Positions 9,454 through 17,983 are shown, counted from the stretch's first letter. The stretch: 64,000 nucleotides of DNA from Pacificibacter marinus (GCF_900109555.1 NZ_FNZV01000001.1:610143-674142), one strand, 5' to 3'. Notes: generated from the sequence alone by a model not told the origin. Translations and numbers: made by a program.

Positions 9454-10416
9454 CTATCGGAAGGCGTCTTGAACGAATGCGCCGCCATTTGTGTCAATCC
9501 ACCGCAAATCCGTTTCTTTTGTGTCACGTCGCCATTGCGAAGGCGGCAATCCAACGGCGCGTCGAAACGCACGCGACAGATGTGCCTGATCAGAGAATCC
9601 TGTCGCCACAGCGATATCCGCCAAAGACCGCTGTGGATCTGACATCATGTCTTTTGCTGCCGCGACGCGCTGCTCAATGATCCAGCGTTGTGGTGAAAGT
9701 CCGGCGGATTGCTTAAAGACACGGCTGAACCAACTTTCAGACAGCCCCGCCACCTGCGCAAGTTCAGCCACCCCCACGGAACGTTCTATGTTTTGCATCA
9801 TGTGATGCTCTATTGCGGCCATTTGATGCGGCGGCAGGCCGCCGCATGTTTGGGCGGGGGCGTCTGGCGTGCTATCGATGACTTCACCCAAGAGCGCATG
9901 CAGCAATCCATCCAACATGAGCCCCCCTCGTTGAGGGGTTTCAACTTCGCGCGCGGCAAGGCGGGCAAGAGTGAGCAAGGACGCGTTGTCAGGCGCAAAC
10001 ATCGCCTTGCGTGGCACATCCCGAAAACCCGCCGCTATCAGCCGCGCGTGCAATGCAGCGACATCAAGGTGGAAATCAACATGACTAAGTGACTGCGCCT
10101 GACCAAGCTGGGTCCAAAGCGGCACGCCAGCGGGCACGAAAAACGCGCGCGTTCCAAGCCGTCCGGCGTCATTATTAGTGGTTTTAAGCATCATGTCAGG
10201 CGGTGTATCATCGAGAAACACAACCAACCGCGGATCGGGTGCCGTGTAATAGCCACCGCCCCCCTTTTCCCCCTCAACATGCCAAACATCAGCAACCGCG
10301 CCCGAAAGGGTGCGAAACGCTAGGGGTTTGAGCGTGCGCAAATCGTGGGTCTGCGCCTCCATACGAGGACGAAACACCCGCGCTGCACGCGATGTTGATA
10401 GGGCTGCAGAGGACAT
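9454..10416 (-). CDS. AraC family transcriptional regulator of the siderophore operon
   Basis: 320 aa. The C-terminal 100 residues hold two helix-turn-helix motifs of the AraC type (VAELAQVAGLSESWFSRVFK, and LADIAVATGFSDQAHLSRAF) ending in the usual PSQWRR tail. The N-terminal 200 residues form an effector-binding region without a recognised signature. It is encoded directly upstream of the receptor gene in the same direction. Siderophore-sensing AraC activators (PchR-type) are often placed this way, so it probably activates the operon when the ferric siderophore has entered. Confidence 0.85.
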   Translation of the reverse strand: MSSAALSTSRAARVFRPRMEAQTHDLRTLKPLAFRTLSGAVADVWHVEGEKGGGGYYTAPDPRLVVFLDDTPPDMMLKTTNNDAGRLGTRAFFVPAGVPLWTQLGQAQSLSHVDFHLDVAALHARLIAAGFRDVPRKAMFAPDNASLLTLARLAAREVETPQRGGLMLDGLLHALLGEVIDSTPDAPAQTCGGLPPHQMAAIEHHMMQNIERSVGVAELAQVAGLSESWFSRVFKQSAGLSPQRWIIEQRVAAAKDMMSDPQRSLADIAVATGFSDQAHLSRAFRRAVGLPPSQWRRDTKETDLRWIDTNGGAFVQDAFR

Positions 10417-10458
10417 TTTGAAAATCTAAGTGCGTTTGGAGTTTTGTTCTTTCTTTAT

Positions 10459-10475
10459 CTGATAAAAATAATCAG
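10459..10475. promoter_or_regulatory. Candidate iron-Rhodo-box upstream of the AraC regulator gene
   Basis: CTGATAAAAATAATCAG contains TGA-N9-TCA inside a CTGAT-N7-ATCAG inverted repeat, 43 to 59 nt upstream of the AraC start. It matches the Rhodobacterales iron-box pattern better than the site at 9438. Apart from this site and the terminator near 10660, the 419-nt gap 10417-10835 shows no gene. Confidence 0.6.
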
Positions 10476-10640
10476 GTTTGTCAAGCTCAGGGCACCCAGA
10501 CGAGAACTAAGTGGGTCTGTTGTCCTGCATGACATCACGTCACATGTGATGCTTGCGATCCATAAGATGTGTCAGAATTGGTGATCAAGCAGCCAATGAA
10601 CCACTTCCACTCGCAAAAATTTCACAAGTCCCACACCTAA

Positions 10641-10681
10641 AATAAAAACGGCTTCACCCCGAAAATAACGAGGGGAAGCCG
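10641..10681 (-). terminator. Intrinsic terminator of the TRAP-pyr operon
   Basis: Read on the minus strand, CGGCTTCCCC pairs with GGGG-t-GAAGCCG across an 11-nt loop (10649-10681, one bulged base). It is followed by TTTTTATTTT (10641-10648 and beyond). It lies about 155 nt after the stop of the last operon gene (10836). Confidence 0.75.
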
Positions 10682-10835
10682 ATCAATGTACAACCTATGT
10701 GTAGAGAAAAGACCCAAGCTAGGATGAAATCAAAAATCTAAGGGTCACGCCTCGACAGAAATGTGGACCCCATCAGATAGGGTTCATCCTAAAAAACTAA
10801 TATCGCGACGGGTTCACAATTTGCGCGACACGTTC

Positions 10836-11153
10836 TCACTGCGTTCGCTCAACATGCGCTTTAACGACTTCATTCAGCACAGAAAGGCGTTTCTCAATGC
10901 TGTCGTTCAAAGAGGCTTCGAGCGCTTGGATATCGGCGCGAAAGGCTTCGAAATTCTGCTCAAGCGCCTTGCTTGAAAGAGGCTGACGTTCGTGCATTTC
11001 AACGAAATTTTCAGCGCTGGTCGCAAGAAAATAAAAGGCGGCCGCATGTTCCGGCTCCGACAAAGTGCGCTCAAACGCGGCTTTTGCGACTGCGGAATAG
11101 GCGTGGATGCCACGCCCTTTTTCCGTGATCAGATCGAGAAGAAAATTAAACAT
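10836..11153 (-). CDS. Small helical protein of unknown function, last gene of the TRAP-pyr operon
   Basis: 105 aa and not recognised. The sequence is almost wholly alpha-helical and heptad-rich in its second half (ALEQNFEAFRADIQALEASL), with no signal peptide or membrane span. It starts 15 nt after pyrE in the same direction, with GGAG-type spacing, and the operon terminator follows it, so it belongs to the operon. A structural or regulatory partner of the pathway enzymes is possible, but nothing in the sequence shows a reaction. Confidence 0.65.
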   Translation of the reverse strand: MFNFLLDLITEKGRGIHAYSAVAKAAFERTLSEPEHAAAFYFLATSAENFVEMHERQPLSSKALEQNFEAFRADIQALEASLNDSIEKRLSVLNEVVKAHVERTQ

Positions 11154-11168
11154 AGGTGTCTCCTTAAG

Positions 11169-11861
11169 TTAGAATGTCAGGCTGCGCGCGCCACCATTAT
11201 CGGCGGACCAGCCCAAAGGGTCTTTCAGAAATGCAGCGATGATCTCGCGCTCTTGCGGCGCAAAACGATTATGAGTCTGGGCGACATCAAGAATATCAGC
11301 CCAAGTGCAAAGCGCATGAAGTCGGATGCCCGAGCGTTCCATGGCCGCACCGGTTTCAGCAAAAATGTCATACTGGAACAACATGAACACATCTTTGACC
11401 ACGAGCCCCGCAGCGCGCAAAGCCTGACAAAACCTCAACTTTGAGGCACCGTCCGTGGTCAGGTCTTCCACGAGCAGCACACGTTGTCCGGGTTCCCAAA
11501 CGCCTTCGATATGAGCTTCGGGGCCAAAGCCCTGCGCACGTTTGCGCACATATTGCATCGGTAACCCTGTCTCAAAGGCGATCCAAGCGGCAAAGGGAAT
11601 ACCTGCAGTTTCCGCACCAGAGATGGCATCAATCTGATCACGACCAACTTCAGCGTCGATGACCTGCGCCGCAAACCCCATGAGTTTTTCACGCACGGTT
11701 GGAAAAGAGATCACTTTGCGCACATCAATATAAACGGGGCTTGCTACACCTGACGAAAGGATAAAGGGGCGATCTTTGGCCACCTCCACCGCATGAATAT
11801 CAAGAAGGGCAAGCGCGGTACTACGCGCGATTTCCATGCGGATCTGCGGGCTGAGTGGCAT
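11169..11861 (-). CDS. pyrE: Orotate phosphoribosyltransferase
   Basis: 230 aa. The PRPP-binding loop VLLVEDLTTDGAS near residue 123 and the upstream YVRKRAQGFG segment (catalytic Lys/Arg) identify PyrE, which joins orotate to PRPP to give OMP in pyrimidine synthesis or salvage. The start at 11861 was chosen because AAGGAG sits 8 nt upstream. That AAGGAG is itself part of an upstream in-frame ATG codon run (11879), which would give 236 aa and a 4-nt overlap with the hydrolase gene. Placement in a TRAP operon rather than with de novo pyr genes suggests use on imported orotate. Confidence 0.88.
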   Translation of the reverse strand: MPLSPQIRMEIARSTALALLDIHAVEVAKDRPFILSSGVASPVYIDVRKVISFPTVREKLMGFAAQVIDAEVGRDQIDAISGAETAGIPFAAWIAFETGLPMQYVRKRAQGFGPEAHIEGVWEPGQRVLLVEDLTTDGASKLRFCQALRAAGLVVKDVFMLFQYDIFAETGAAMERSGIRLHALCTWADILDVAQTHNRFAPQEREIIAAFLKDPLGWSADNGGARSLTF

Positions 11862-11875
11862 GGTAAGAGACTCCT

Positions 11876-13153
11876 TCATGATGCAGTCTCCATATAGGTG
11901 GAAAGTATATCAACGCCCACCATAAAATCAGCGATATCCATGGCCTCATCAGGATTGTGAGACCCGTTGCGGTTACGAACGAAGATCATGCCAGAAGGCA
12001 CACCCGCCTGCGCAAAGACCGCCGCATCATGGCCCCCACCAGAGGCCATTTTGAACGCCTCACCTGTGACCTGATCCATCACTTGCGCGAGGTCTTTCAC
12101 AACGGTCGCATCCATCAGCGCGGGAGCAACAGAAACCTGCGCACCAGCATCAAAGGTAACACCACGGCTACGCGCAATATCGTTCATCTCGTCTTTAAGA
12201 TAGTCGCGCATCTGTTCCAATGTGTCAGCGTCTTGGGACCGCACATCAAGCGAAAAACTGATCTCGTCTGGGATGCGTGAAATTGCGTGACTGTTCGGAT
12301 CTGTGCCCACAACACCAGAGGTGAGGACAAGATCCTTACCGGTATTCAAAAGGTGCTGCCACGTGCTGTCGAGACGGTGCATAAGCTCGGCAAAGGCCAA
12401 AACAGGATCGTGGCGATAGGCACGTGGCACAGCGCCCGAGTGTCCAGCCTGACCGATGCAGTGAATGTCGCGATAGCGGAAATTGCCGCGAATGCCTGTC
12501 ACCACGGCAGCAGGCAAGTTGCGTTCGACCAAAAGCGGGCCTTGTTCGATATGCAATTCAAGGTAAGCGTCGATCCGACTTAGATCATAGATCGGCTTTT
12601 GCGCCCCTATCGGAGCCGTGTCGATGCCAAGCTCTGTCAAATGACTGTGCAAGGCGCGCCCATCGCCTTTGTGGGCGGCGTTAAATTCGGATTCAGGCAA
12701 GCTGCCTGTCAGCATTTTTGACCCCAAATAACAGGCACCAAACCATGCACTTTCTTCGCCTCGCATGGCCAGAACCTTAACCGCTTTGTTCAAATGGCGG
12801 TGGCCTCGGCGGGCTTCGATCAGAACCATGAGACCAGCGATCACGCCTGCGAGGCCATCGTAATTGCCGCCCATGGGCACGCTGTCCACATGACTGCCGA
12901 TCACTGTATAGGTTGGCGTATCTATGTGCTCTGGCACGCAAAACCATAAATTTTTGCCCGCGTCTTCCGAGACACAAAGCCCCTCTGCGCGGGCTTGGGC
13001 TGCGAGATAGTCAAGCGTTTCGCTTTCCATGGCTGAGAATGCTGGGCGGCTCACCCCCGCTTTGTCTTGCGACAATTGGTAAATGTCATCAAACATCTTT
13101 GCTGCCAGATCTGATGCGCTCTCTATTTTTCCTTCTGTGCGATTGTGTTTCAT
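11876..13153 (-). CDS. M20-family carbamoyl-amidohydrolase (allantoate/N-carbamoyl amino acid hydrolase type)
   Basis: 425 aa, the usual length of the hydantoinase/carbamoylase branch of M20 metallohydrolases. Metal ligands are visible: H88 in GSHVDSVP, D99 in GGNYDG, E133-E134 in MRGEESAWFG, H201 in LELHIEQGP, and a late GGGHDA His. Family members hydrolyse carbamoyl groups from allantoate, N-carbamoyl-beta-alanine or N-carbamoyl amino acids. Between pyrD and pyrE (4-nt overlap with pyrD), a ureidosuccinate (N-carbamoyl-aspartate) or N-carbamoyl-beta-alanine substrate would fit. That assignment is inference. Confidence 0.85.
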   Translation of the reverse strand: MKHNRTEGKIESASDLAAKMFDDIYQLSQDKAGVSRPAFSAMESETLDYLAAQARAEGLCVSEDAGKNLWFCVPEHIDTPTYTVIGSHVDSVPMGGNYDGLAGVIAGLMVLIEARRGHRHLNKAVKVLAMRGEESAWFGACYLGSKMLTGSLPESEFNAAHKGDGRALHSHLTELGIDTAPIGAQKPIYDLSRIDAYLELHIEQGPLLVERNLPAAVVTGIRGNFRYRDIHCIGQAGHSGAVPRAYRHDPVLAFAELMHRLDSTWQHLLNTGKDLVLTSGVVGTDPNSHAISRIPDEISFSLDVRSQDADTLEQMRDYLKDEMNDIARSRGVTFDAGAQVSVAPALMDATVVKDLAQVMDQVTGEAFKMASGGGHDAAVFAQAGVPSGMIFVRNRNGSHNPDEAMDIADFMVGVDILSTYMETAS

Positions 13154-14100
13154 TCGATCACACCAATTTCAGGTGCAGAAATGGACCCGATGACCTCATC
13201 AAGAGAGTTGATGCTATGCTCGACCATCCAGTCTCGAAGCTCAGTGATCAAACGTGCCATGACGGTGGGCGATTGAAAGGTCGCGGTGCCAATTTGGACC
13301 GCAGATGCGCCAGCAATAAGAAATTCGAGCACATCATCCCGCGTTGAAATTCCACCGCACCCGATGACGGGAATGGTCACGGCTTTGGCACATTGATAGG
13401 TCATGCGCAGCGCGATGGGTTTGATCGCGGGCCCCGACATACCGCCCATAACATTGCCAAGACGCGGACGCCGTTTTCCAATATCAATGGACATACCAAG
13501 CAGCGTGTTCGCAACGACCAGCGCATCAGCCCCCGCTGCTTCGGCAGCAAGCGCCACTTCGACGGGTTCGCCTGTGTTCGGGGTGAGCTTGGCCCAGAGC
13601 GGCAGGTCTGTTTCAGCACGCAAACGGGTGACAACCTCGTGGGTGGTATCGGGCCGCATGGCAAATGCATTTCCATCTGCCTCAATATTCGGGCAAGAAA
13701 TATTCGCCTCGATCGCGGCCACACCTGCAAGGCTCACCTCGCCAGCCAGACGGGCGAATTCATCAAAGGAATGCGCCGATATAGACACCACAAGCGGCGC
13801 TTTAAATCCCGCCCAAAACGGCAGCATTTCATCACGGAAATATTCAATGCCTTTTGAGGGAATTCCAATGGCATTTAGCATCCCTGACTGCAGATCACAG
13901 ACCCGCGGTGTCGGATTGCCAGCCCGGGTGCCATGCATGATCGTTTTAAGCACATGCGCGCCCAAAACATCGAGATCGAATACATCCGCGAGGTCTTCAG
14001 AAAAGGTGCCAGAGGCAGGCATGATCGGGTTCTTGAATGTGAGCGCGCCGATACGCGCACTCAAATCCACACCGTGTTCAAATGCGGGCAGGTCTTTCAT
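13150..14100 (-). CDS. pyrD: Dihydroorotate dehydrogenase, class 1B catalytic subunit
   Basis: 316 aa from the ATG at 14100; the frame extends further upstream but would overlap pyrK wholly. The NISCPN motif has Cys, the class 1 catalytic base, where class 2 enzymes have Ser. NTLLGMSIDIGKRRP and GGMSGPAIKPIALRM are typical of the FMN-containing 1B subunit. It interconverts dihydroorotate and orotate, passing electrons through PyrK to or from NAD. Most alphaproteobacteria use the quinone-linked class 2 enzyme for synthesis, so this NAD-linked form is more likely for uptake-linked metabolism. Its start shares one base with the pyrK stop. Confidence 0.88.
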   Translation of the reverse strand: MKDLPAFEHGVDLSARIGALTFKNPIMPASGTFSEDLADVFDLDVLGAHVLKTIMHGTRAGNPTPRVCDLQSGMLNAIGIPSKGIEYFRDEMLPFWAGFKAPLVVSISAHSFDEFARLAGEVSLAGVAAIEANISCPNIEADGNAFAMRPDTTHEVVTRLRAETDLPLWAKLTPNTGEPVEVALAAEAAGADALVVANTLLGMSIDIGKRRPRLGNVMGGMSGPAIKPIALRMTYQCAKAVTIPVIGCGGISTRDDVLEFLIAGASAVQIGTATFQSPTVMARLITELRDWMVEHSINSLDEVIGSISAPEIGVIE

Positions 14101-14942
14101 CACATGGCCTCCGAAATAGGGAATACAGGGCCTTCGCGGCAGACACGGCGCTGGATGATCTGGTCGCCAACACGGAAACTGCGCACGCAGGCCTGACACA
14201 TGCCAAGTCCGCAAGCCATTTGTTGTTCCATAGCAATCTCGCCGGGGATGCCATGGCTTGCGCCAAGGCTTTGCAAAAGACGTAAAAGGCGCGAAGAACC
14301 GCAGGTGTAAAACGCATCAACTTGGCTTGTTTCAATACGGTCTTCGATCAACGTGCGCAGGGCTTCGGGTGTAGAGCTTCCATCTTGATCATGAACGACG
14401 ATGACCTCGGCCCCGAAGCTTTTGAACAGATCAACAGACATCGCCAACTCAGGACGACGTGCAGAACAAATCGCGGTCATTTTACGACCTTTTTCTTGGG
14501 CCATACGCGCCAAGGGTGCGAGCGTGGCAAGCCCGACCCCACGCGCGACCAGCATCAAATGTTGCCAGTCATCCGGCATAGAGAACCCCTGCCCCAAAGG
14601 CCCAAGGACATTGAATGCATCGCCAGCTTCAAGCGTGGCAAGACCACGTGTGCCAGCGCCAGTCACTTTGTAAAGAAACTCCAAACGCCCCGCCACCTTA
14701 TCATAGCCATAGATGCTCATGGGGCGGCGCAGGAACGGATGCTCACCTTGTGGTTCAGGGCACAAAAGTTGAAAGAACTGCCCAGGCTGGCAGTCCAGAA
14801 TTTGCTCTGGAGCGTCCAAGGTGAGCAGGCGATACTCACCGTTGACTAAAGTATTCGAGACCACGCGACAGGTGGCTTCGGAACAGCGGGGCCGTAGCCC
14901 CTGCGAAACAGGGACGGTCATAACGTTCGGGAGATGGGTCAT
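14100..14942 (-). CDS. pyrK: Dihydroorotate dehydrogenase electron transfer subunit (FAD, 2Fe-2S)
   Basis: 280 aa. The N-terminal half is a ferredoxin-reductase-type FAD barrel with RRPMSIYG, followed by an NAD-binding fold (LVARGVGLATLAPL). The C-terminus carries the PyrK [2Fe-2S] ligands: Cys in ACGLGMCQAC (three Cys) plus a fourth Cys in RRVCREGPVF. It transfers electrons between the PyrD FMN and NAD(H) in the 1B complex. It starts 14 nt after the TRAP large permease and is followed directly by pyrD. Confidence 0.9.
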   Translation of the reverse strand: MTHLPNVMTVPVSQGLRPRCSEATCRVVSNTLVNGEYRLLTLDAPEQILDCQPGQFFQLLCPEPQGEHPFLRRPMSIYGYDKVAGRLEFLYKVTGAGTRGLATLEAGDAFNVLGPLGQGFSMPDDWQHLMLVARGVGLATLAPLARMAQEKGRKMTAICSARRPELAMSVDLFKSFGAEVIVVHDQDGSSTPEALRTLIEDRIETSQVDAFYTCGSSRLLRLLQSLGASHGIPGEIAMEQQMACGLGMCQACVRSFRVGDQIIQRRVCREGPVFPISEAM

Positions 14943-14956
14943 GGGTCTGCCTTCGA

Positions 14957-16240
14957 TCAGCCGTAGATCAGCTTGGGAATGAAGAGGGAGATTTGGGGAA
15001 TATAGGTGACGAGCAAGAGCACGATGAGGTTCACCAGCACGAAAGGCCAGACGCCCCGAATGATATCTGCCACAGGCTTATTCAACGTCGAGGACGCGAC
15101 GAAAATATCAAGACCAAAGGGCGGTGTGATCATTCCAAGGCTGACATTAAGCGTCACCAACATTCCGAAATGCACCGGATCAATGCCAAAACTCATGGCA
15201 ACCGGATAGAGCGGCGGCACAAGCACCAGAAGCGTCGAGTTAGGGTCGATAAACATGCCCGCTATGAAAAACAGAATGTTCACCACAATAAGGAAAGTGA
15301 TCTTGCCTGCACCGGAAGAATCCAAAAAGGCGATAATCTCATTGGGGACTTGCGCCAACGTAACAAAGAAAGCGATCAACCCACCCATGGCCAAAAGCAC
15401 GAATATGATAGACGTATTCACAGCGCTGTCTTCGGTGATTTTGGCAAGACCTTTCAGGTCCAATGCTCGGAACACAAACATCTCGACAAGGATCGCATAG
15501 ACCACGCTGACGGCTGCGGCTTCGGTCGGGGTGATAATGCCGGAATAAATTCCTCCCAAAATGATAACGGGCATACCGAGCGCCCATTTGGCTTCCCAAA
15601 TCGCGCGAAACCTGTCTGCCCACGGCATGCGCGGATCATGCGTCACCCCATCGCGCCCGGCCTGAATGCGCACATATATTGAAAACGCGAGGCCAAGGAT
15701 AAGACCAACAGCTAGGCCGCCAGCAAAAAGCTTGGCAATCGATGTGCCGGTGATCCAACCATACACGATCAGTGTAATTGAAGGCGGAATCAATAGCGCG
15801 GTTTCTGCAGAAGACACCAAAAGTCCAAGACTGAAACGGTCCGAATATCCTGCTTTACGCAGCTCGGGGTAAACCATGCGACCCATAGCGGCCACAGTGG
15901 CAGGCGCCGAGCCGGACACAGCGCCAAAAGCCATGCTGCCACCGACAACGACATGGCCCATGCCGCCTCTCGTGTGCCCCACGAGTGCCTTGACCACGCC
16001 AATCAATTGGCGCGCGATTTGGCCCGATCCCATGAGATTTGCCGCGAAGATAAAGAAGGGAATAGCAAGAAGCGTCGAATGGTCGATGCCGCCGACGATC
16101 TTTTGCACAACAGCTGCGTCAGGAAGATGGGGGTAGAATCCCTCTTTATAAGCCAGCGCCGGAATGCCCAGAACGAGAAGCATTTCAAAACCCGCGACCA
16201 GCAGAACCACGGCGAGAAGAAGAACGAGAGCGAGGATCAT
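14957..16240 (-). CDS. TRAP transporter large permease (DctM type)
   Basis: 427 aa with about 12 membrane segments, the normal size of DctM. Recognisable family segments are AIPFFIFAANLMGSG near residue 60, GAVSGSAPATVAAMG near 105, IIPTEAAA-like IITPTEAAAVSVVY near 240, and GMITPPFGLDIFV near 385. It couples sodium-driven import of a carboxylate-type substrate in the inner membrane. It overlaps the small permease by 4 nt and leads into pyrK, which is the main clue to the substrate. Confidence 0.92.
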   Translation of the reverse strand: MILALVLLLAVVLLVAGFEMLLVLGIPALAYKEGFYPHLPDAAVVQKIVGGIDHSTLLAIPFFIFAANLMGSGQIARQLIGVVKALVGHTRGGMGHVVVGGSMAFGAVSGSAPATVAAMGRMVYPELRKAGYSDRFSLGLLVSSAETALLIPPSITLIVYGWITGTSIAKLFAGGLAVGLILGLAFSIYVRIQAGRDGVTHDPRMPWADRFRAIWEAKWALGMPVIILGGIYSGIITPTEAAAVSVVYAILVEMFVFRALDLKGLAKITEDSAVNTSIIFVLLAMGGLIAFFVTLAQVPNEIIAFLDSSGAGKITFLIVVNILFFIAGMFIDPNSTLLVLVPPLYPVAMSFGIDPVHFGMLVTLNVSLGMITPPFGLDIFVASSTLNKPVADIIRGVWPFVLVNLIVLLLVTYIPQISLFIPKLIYG

Positions 16241-16728
16241 TCTGCGACCTCCTGATACCGATCAATGACGCCTACAAGGCTTAGCCCATAGCGCAGCCCT
16301 AACAGCAAAAAACCAAGAACAGGCGCGAGATAGATGTAGCCCATTGGCACGCCAAGGGTCGGGGATTTTTGACCTGTTTTGAGAACAAATTGCACCAAAT
16401 CAAGCGCCAGCCACGCAACATAAAGGCACATCGCAAGCCCCACCAGATCAATGAATTTCAAAAGCAAATTCAGTACAGGCTTGGGCAGATGCTCGCGCAT
16501 GTTGGTGATCCCCACATGTTTGCCACGCTCAAGGGCCAGCCCCAGCGCCAAAAACACCAAGAACAGGTTCATCATCCGCACAGCCTCTTCGATCCAAGCA
16601 AAGCGGCTTGCGAATGTGCCACCAATTTCTCGGGTCACGACAGAGCCCGTGTAGAGAAACACCATGATCAGGAAAAGGGCGATGAGGACGGTCTTTTCAA
16701 CCGCTCGGAGCGCTGTAAGAGCTTTCAT
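16237..16728 (-). CDS. TRAP transporter small permease (DctQ type)
   Basis: 163 aa with four predicted membrane segments. The segment SRFAWIEEAVRMMN near residue 40 is the conserved DctQ motif. It forms the membrane complex with the large permease, with which it overlaps by 4 nt. It is separated from the binding-protein gene by 103 nt containing a strong stem-loop. Confidence 0.88.
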   Translation of the reverse strand: MKALTALRAVEKTVLIALFLIMVFLYTGSVVTREIGGTFASRFAWIEEAVRMMNLFLVFLALGLALERGKHVGITNMREHLPKPVLNLLLKFIDLVGLAMCLYVAWLALDLVQFVLKTGQKSPTLGVPMGYIYLAPVLGFLLLGLRYGLSLVGVIDRYQEVAE

Positions 16729-16761
16729 AGGATGGGCTTTCGATCACCTGGGAAAAGGTAA

Positions 16762-16795
16762 CTCCGCAGCTTGGTCAGGGCCAAAAACTGCGGAG
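16762..16795 (-). promoter_or_regulatory. Intercistronic stem-loop between binding-protein and permease genes
   Basis: CTCCGCAG (16762-16769) pairs perfectly with CTGCGGAG (16788-16795), with an inner TTGG/CCAA pair. There is no U-tract of terminator quality after it on the minus strand (TTACCTTTTCCC). It can protect the dctP mRNA 3' end or partly stop transcription, giving more binding protein than permease. Confidence 0.6.
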
Positions 16796-16831
16796 CGAAG
16801 AGGTCTGGAAGGGGCCAGGCCTCAAAGGTTT

Positions 16832-17839
16832 TTAAAGTGCGCTGTAGGCTTCAGTGTAGATGTCGAGCAGTTTCTGACCTGCGTCGTCTGTTTTGCCCAC
16901 ATAGGCGTCAGATGCCGGTCCAAACATCACATCACGCAGCTTGGTGCGCTCTGCTTCATCAGCAACGCGAACATTCGCGCCCGATTCCTTGATGGTCTCA
17001 AGTGCGGATGCAACAGCTGCGGCTTTGTGCGCGGTCAATTCAGGGATAACCTCAGCAAAGGCGTCTTTGATAATGGCTTGGTAATTCTCTGGCAGGCTTT
17101 CCCAGAACATCGGGCTGAAAAGAATCACGTCTTCCATAGCACCGTGATCAGACACGACGACGTTCTTTTGAACTTCGTAAAATTTCATCGCCTTGATTGT
17201 GTCCAGTGGGTTTTCTTCACCATCGACAACGCCAGTTTGCAACGACGTGTAAAGCTCGCCAAACGGCAACGCGATTGCTGAGGCGCCCAAGGCGTTAAAC
17301 TGCTCGATCAAGATTGAGCTATCCATAACGCGGAATTTCTGACCAGCAAAATCCTCAAGCGTGTCAAGCGGCTCGTTTGACGTAAATTGTTTTTTACCGT
17401 TGGGCCAAAGATCGATTGCCACCATGCCTTTATCAGAAAAACTATCGAGCAAGGCTTGGCCAAAAGGACCATCACGTAGTGCTGCAGCCGCGGCGGTATC
17501 TTCGGGGATCAGGTAGGGGATATCGAGGATGGAAATGAGCGGATTGAAGCCACCCAAAAAGGCCGCTGGTGCGACAGTGGCTTCAATAGTGCCCAGTTGA
17601 ACACCTTCGTTCATCTGGCGCTGATTGCCGAGCTGGCCTTGGGGAAAGAGTTGAAATTCCACGTCGCCTTCTGTGCGTTCAGACACAAGTTCGGCTACTT
17701 TTTCAAGATAAACGTGGCGGCTTTGCTGCGTGCTTTCGAGGTGACCGATGCGCGCCACATAATCTTGTGCAAGCGCTGGAATAGCAAAGGTCAGACCCGC
17801 CAAAAGGGCGACAGAGAACAGAGATTTCGAATGAGGCAT
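16832..17839 (-). CDS. TRAP transporter solute-binding protein (DctP type)
   Basis: 335 aa from the ATG at 17839, preceded by GGGAG at 6 nt; the longer in-frame reading has no ribosome site. The Sec signal peptide ends at ALA-QDY near residue 22. Family segments include VELFPQGQLG-like QLFPQGQLGNQRQMNEGVQLG, FRVMDSSI with the ligand Arg, and QTGVVDGEENP. The Arg that binds the ligand carboxylate is present, so the solute is an organic acid. With pyrK, pyrD and pyrE downstream, orotate or dihydroorotate is the favoured candidate (inference). Confidence 0.9.
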   Translation of the reverse strand: MPHSKSLFSVALLAGLTFAIPALAQDYVARIGHLESTQQSRHVYLEKVAELVSERTEGDVEFQLFPQGQLGNQRQMNEGVQLGTIEATVAPAAFLGGFNPLISILDIPYLIPEDTAAAAALRDGPFGQALLDSFSDKGMVAIDLWPNGKKQFTSNEPLDTLEDFAGQKFRVMDSSILIEQFNALGASAIALPFGELYTSLQTGVVDGEENPLDTIKAMKFYEVQKNVVVSDHGAMEDVILFSPMFWESLPENYQAIIKDAFAEVIPELTAHKAAAVASALETIKESGANVRVADEAERTKLRDVMFGPASDAYVGKTDDAGQKLLDIYTEAYSAL

Positions 17840-17912
17840 GAAGCACTCCCAGTTGTTGGTTTCTTTATTTGAATCATAAACCACCCAAAGCATGCATGCG
17901 GTCAATATGAAA

Positions 17913-17930
17913 AGTCTAAAAAATGAGACT
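17913..17930. promoter_or_regulatory. Dyad AGTCT-N8-AGACT upstream of the TRAP operon
   Basis: AGTCTAAAAAATGAGACT lies 74 to 91 nt upstream of the dctP start. The core AAAAATGAGA also occurs in a dyad upstream of the adjacent XRE regulator gene (18936-18951), so both may be sites for that regulator. Confidence 0.4.
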
Positions 17931-17983
17931 AACTTATATCTTGACCAAAAGTCCAGACAGCTTTGATGAATATTTAGGCAAAC

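Noticed and set aside
13403..14119. 238-codon plus-strand open frame inside pyrD
   Set aside because: Antisense to a clear pyrD gene; composition is Ser/Ala/Pro-rich as usual for shadow frames, no motif.
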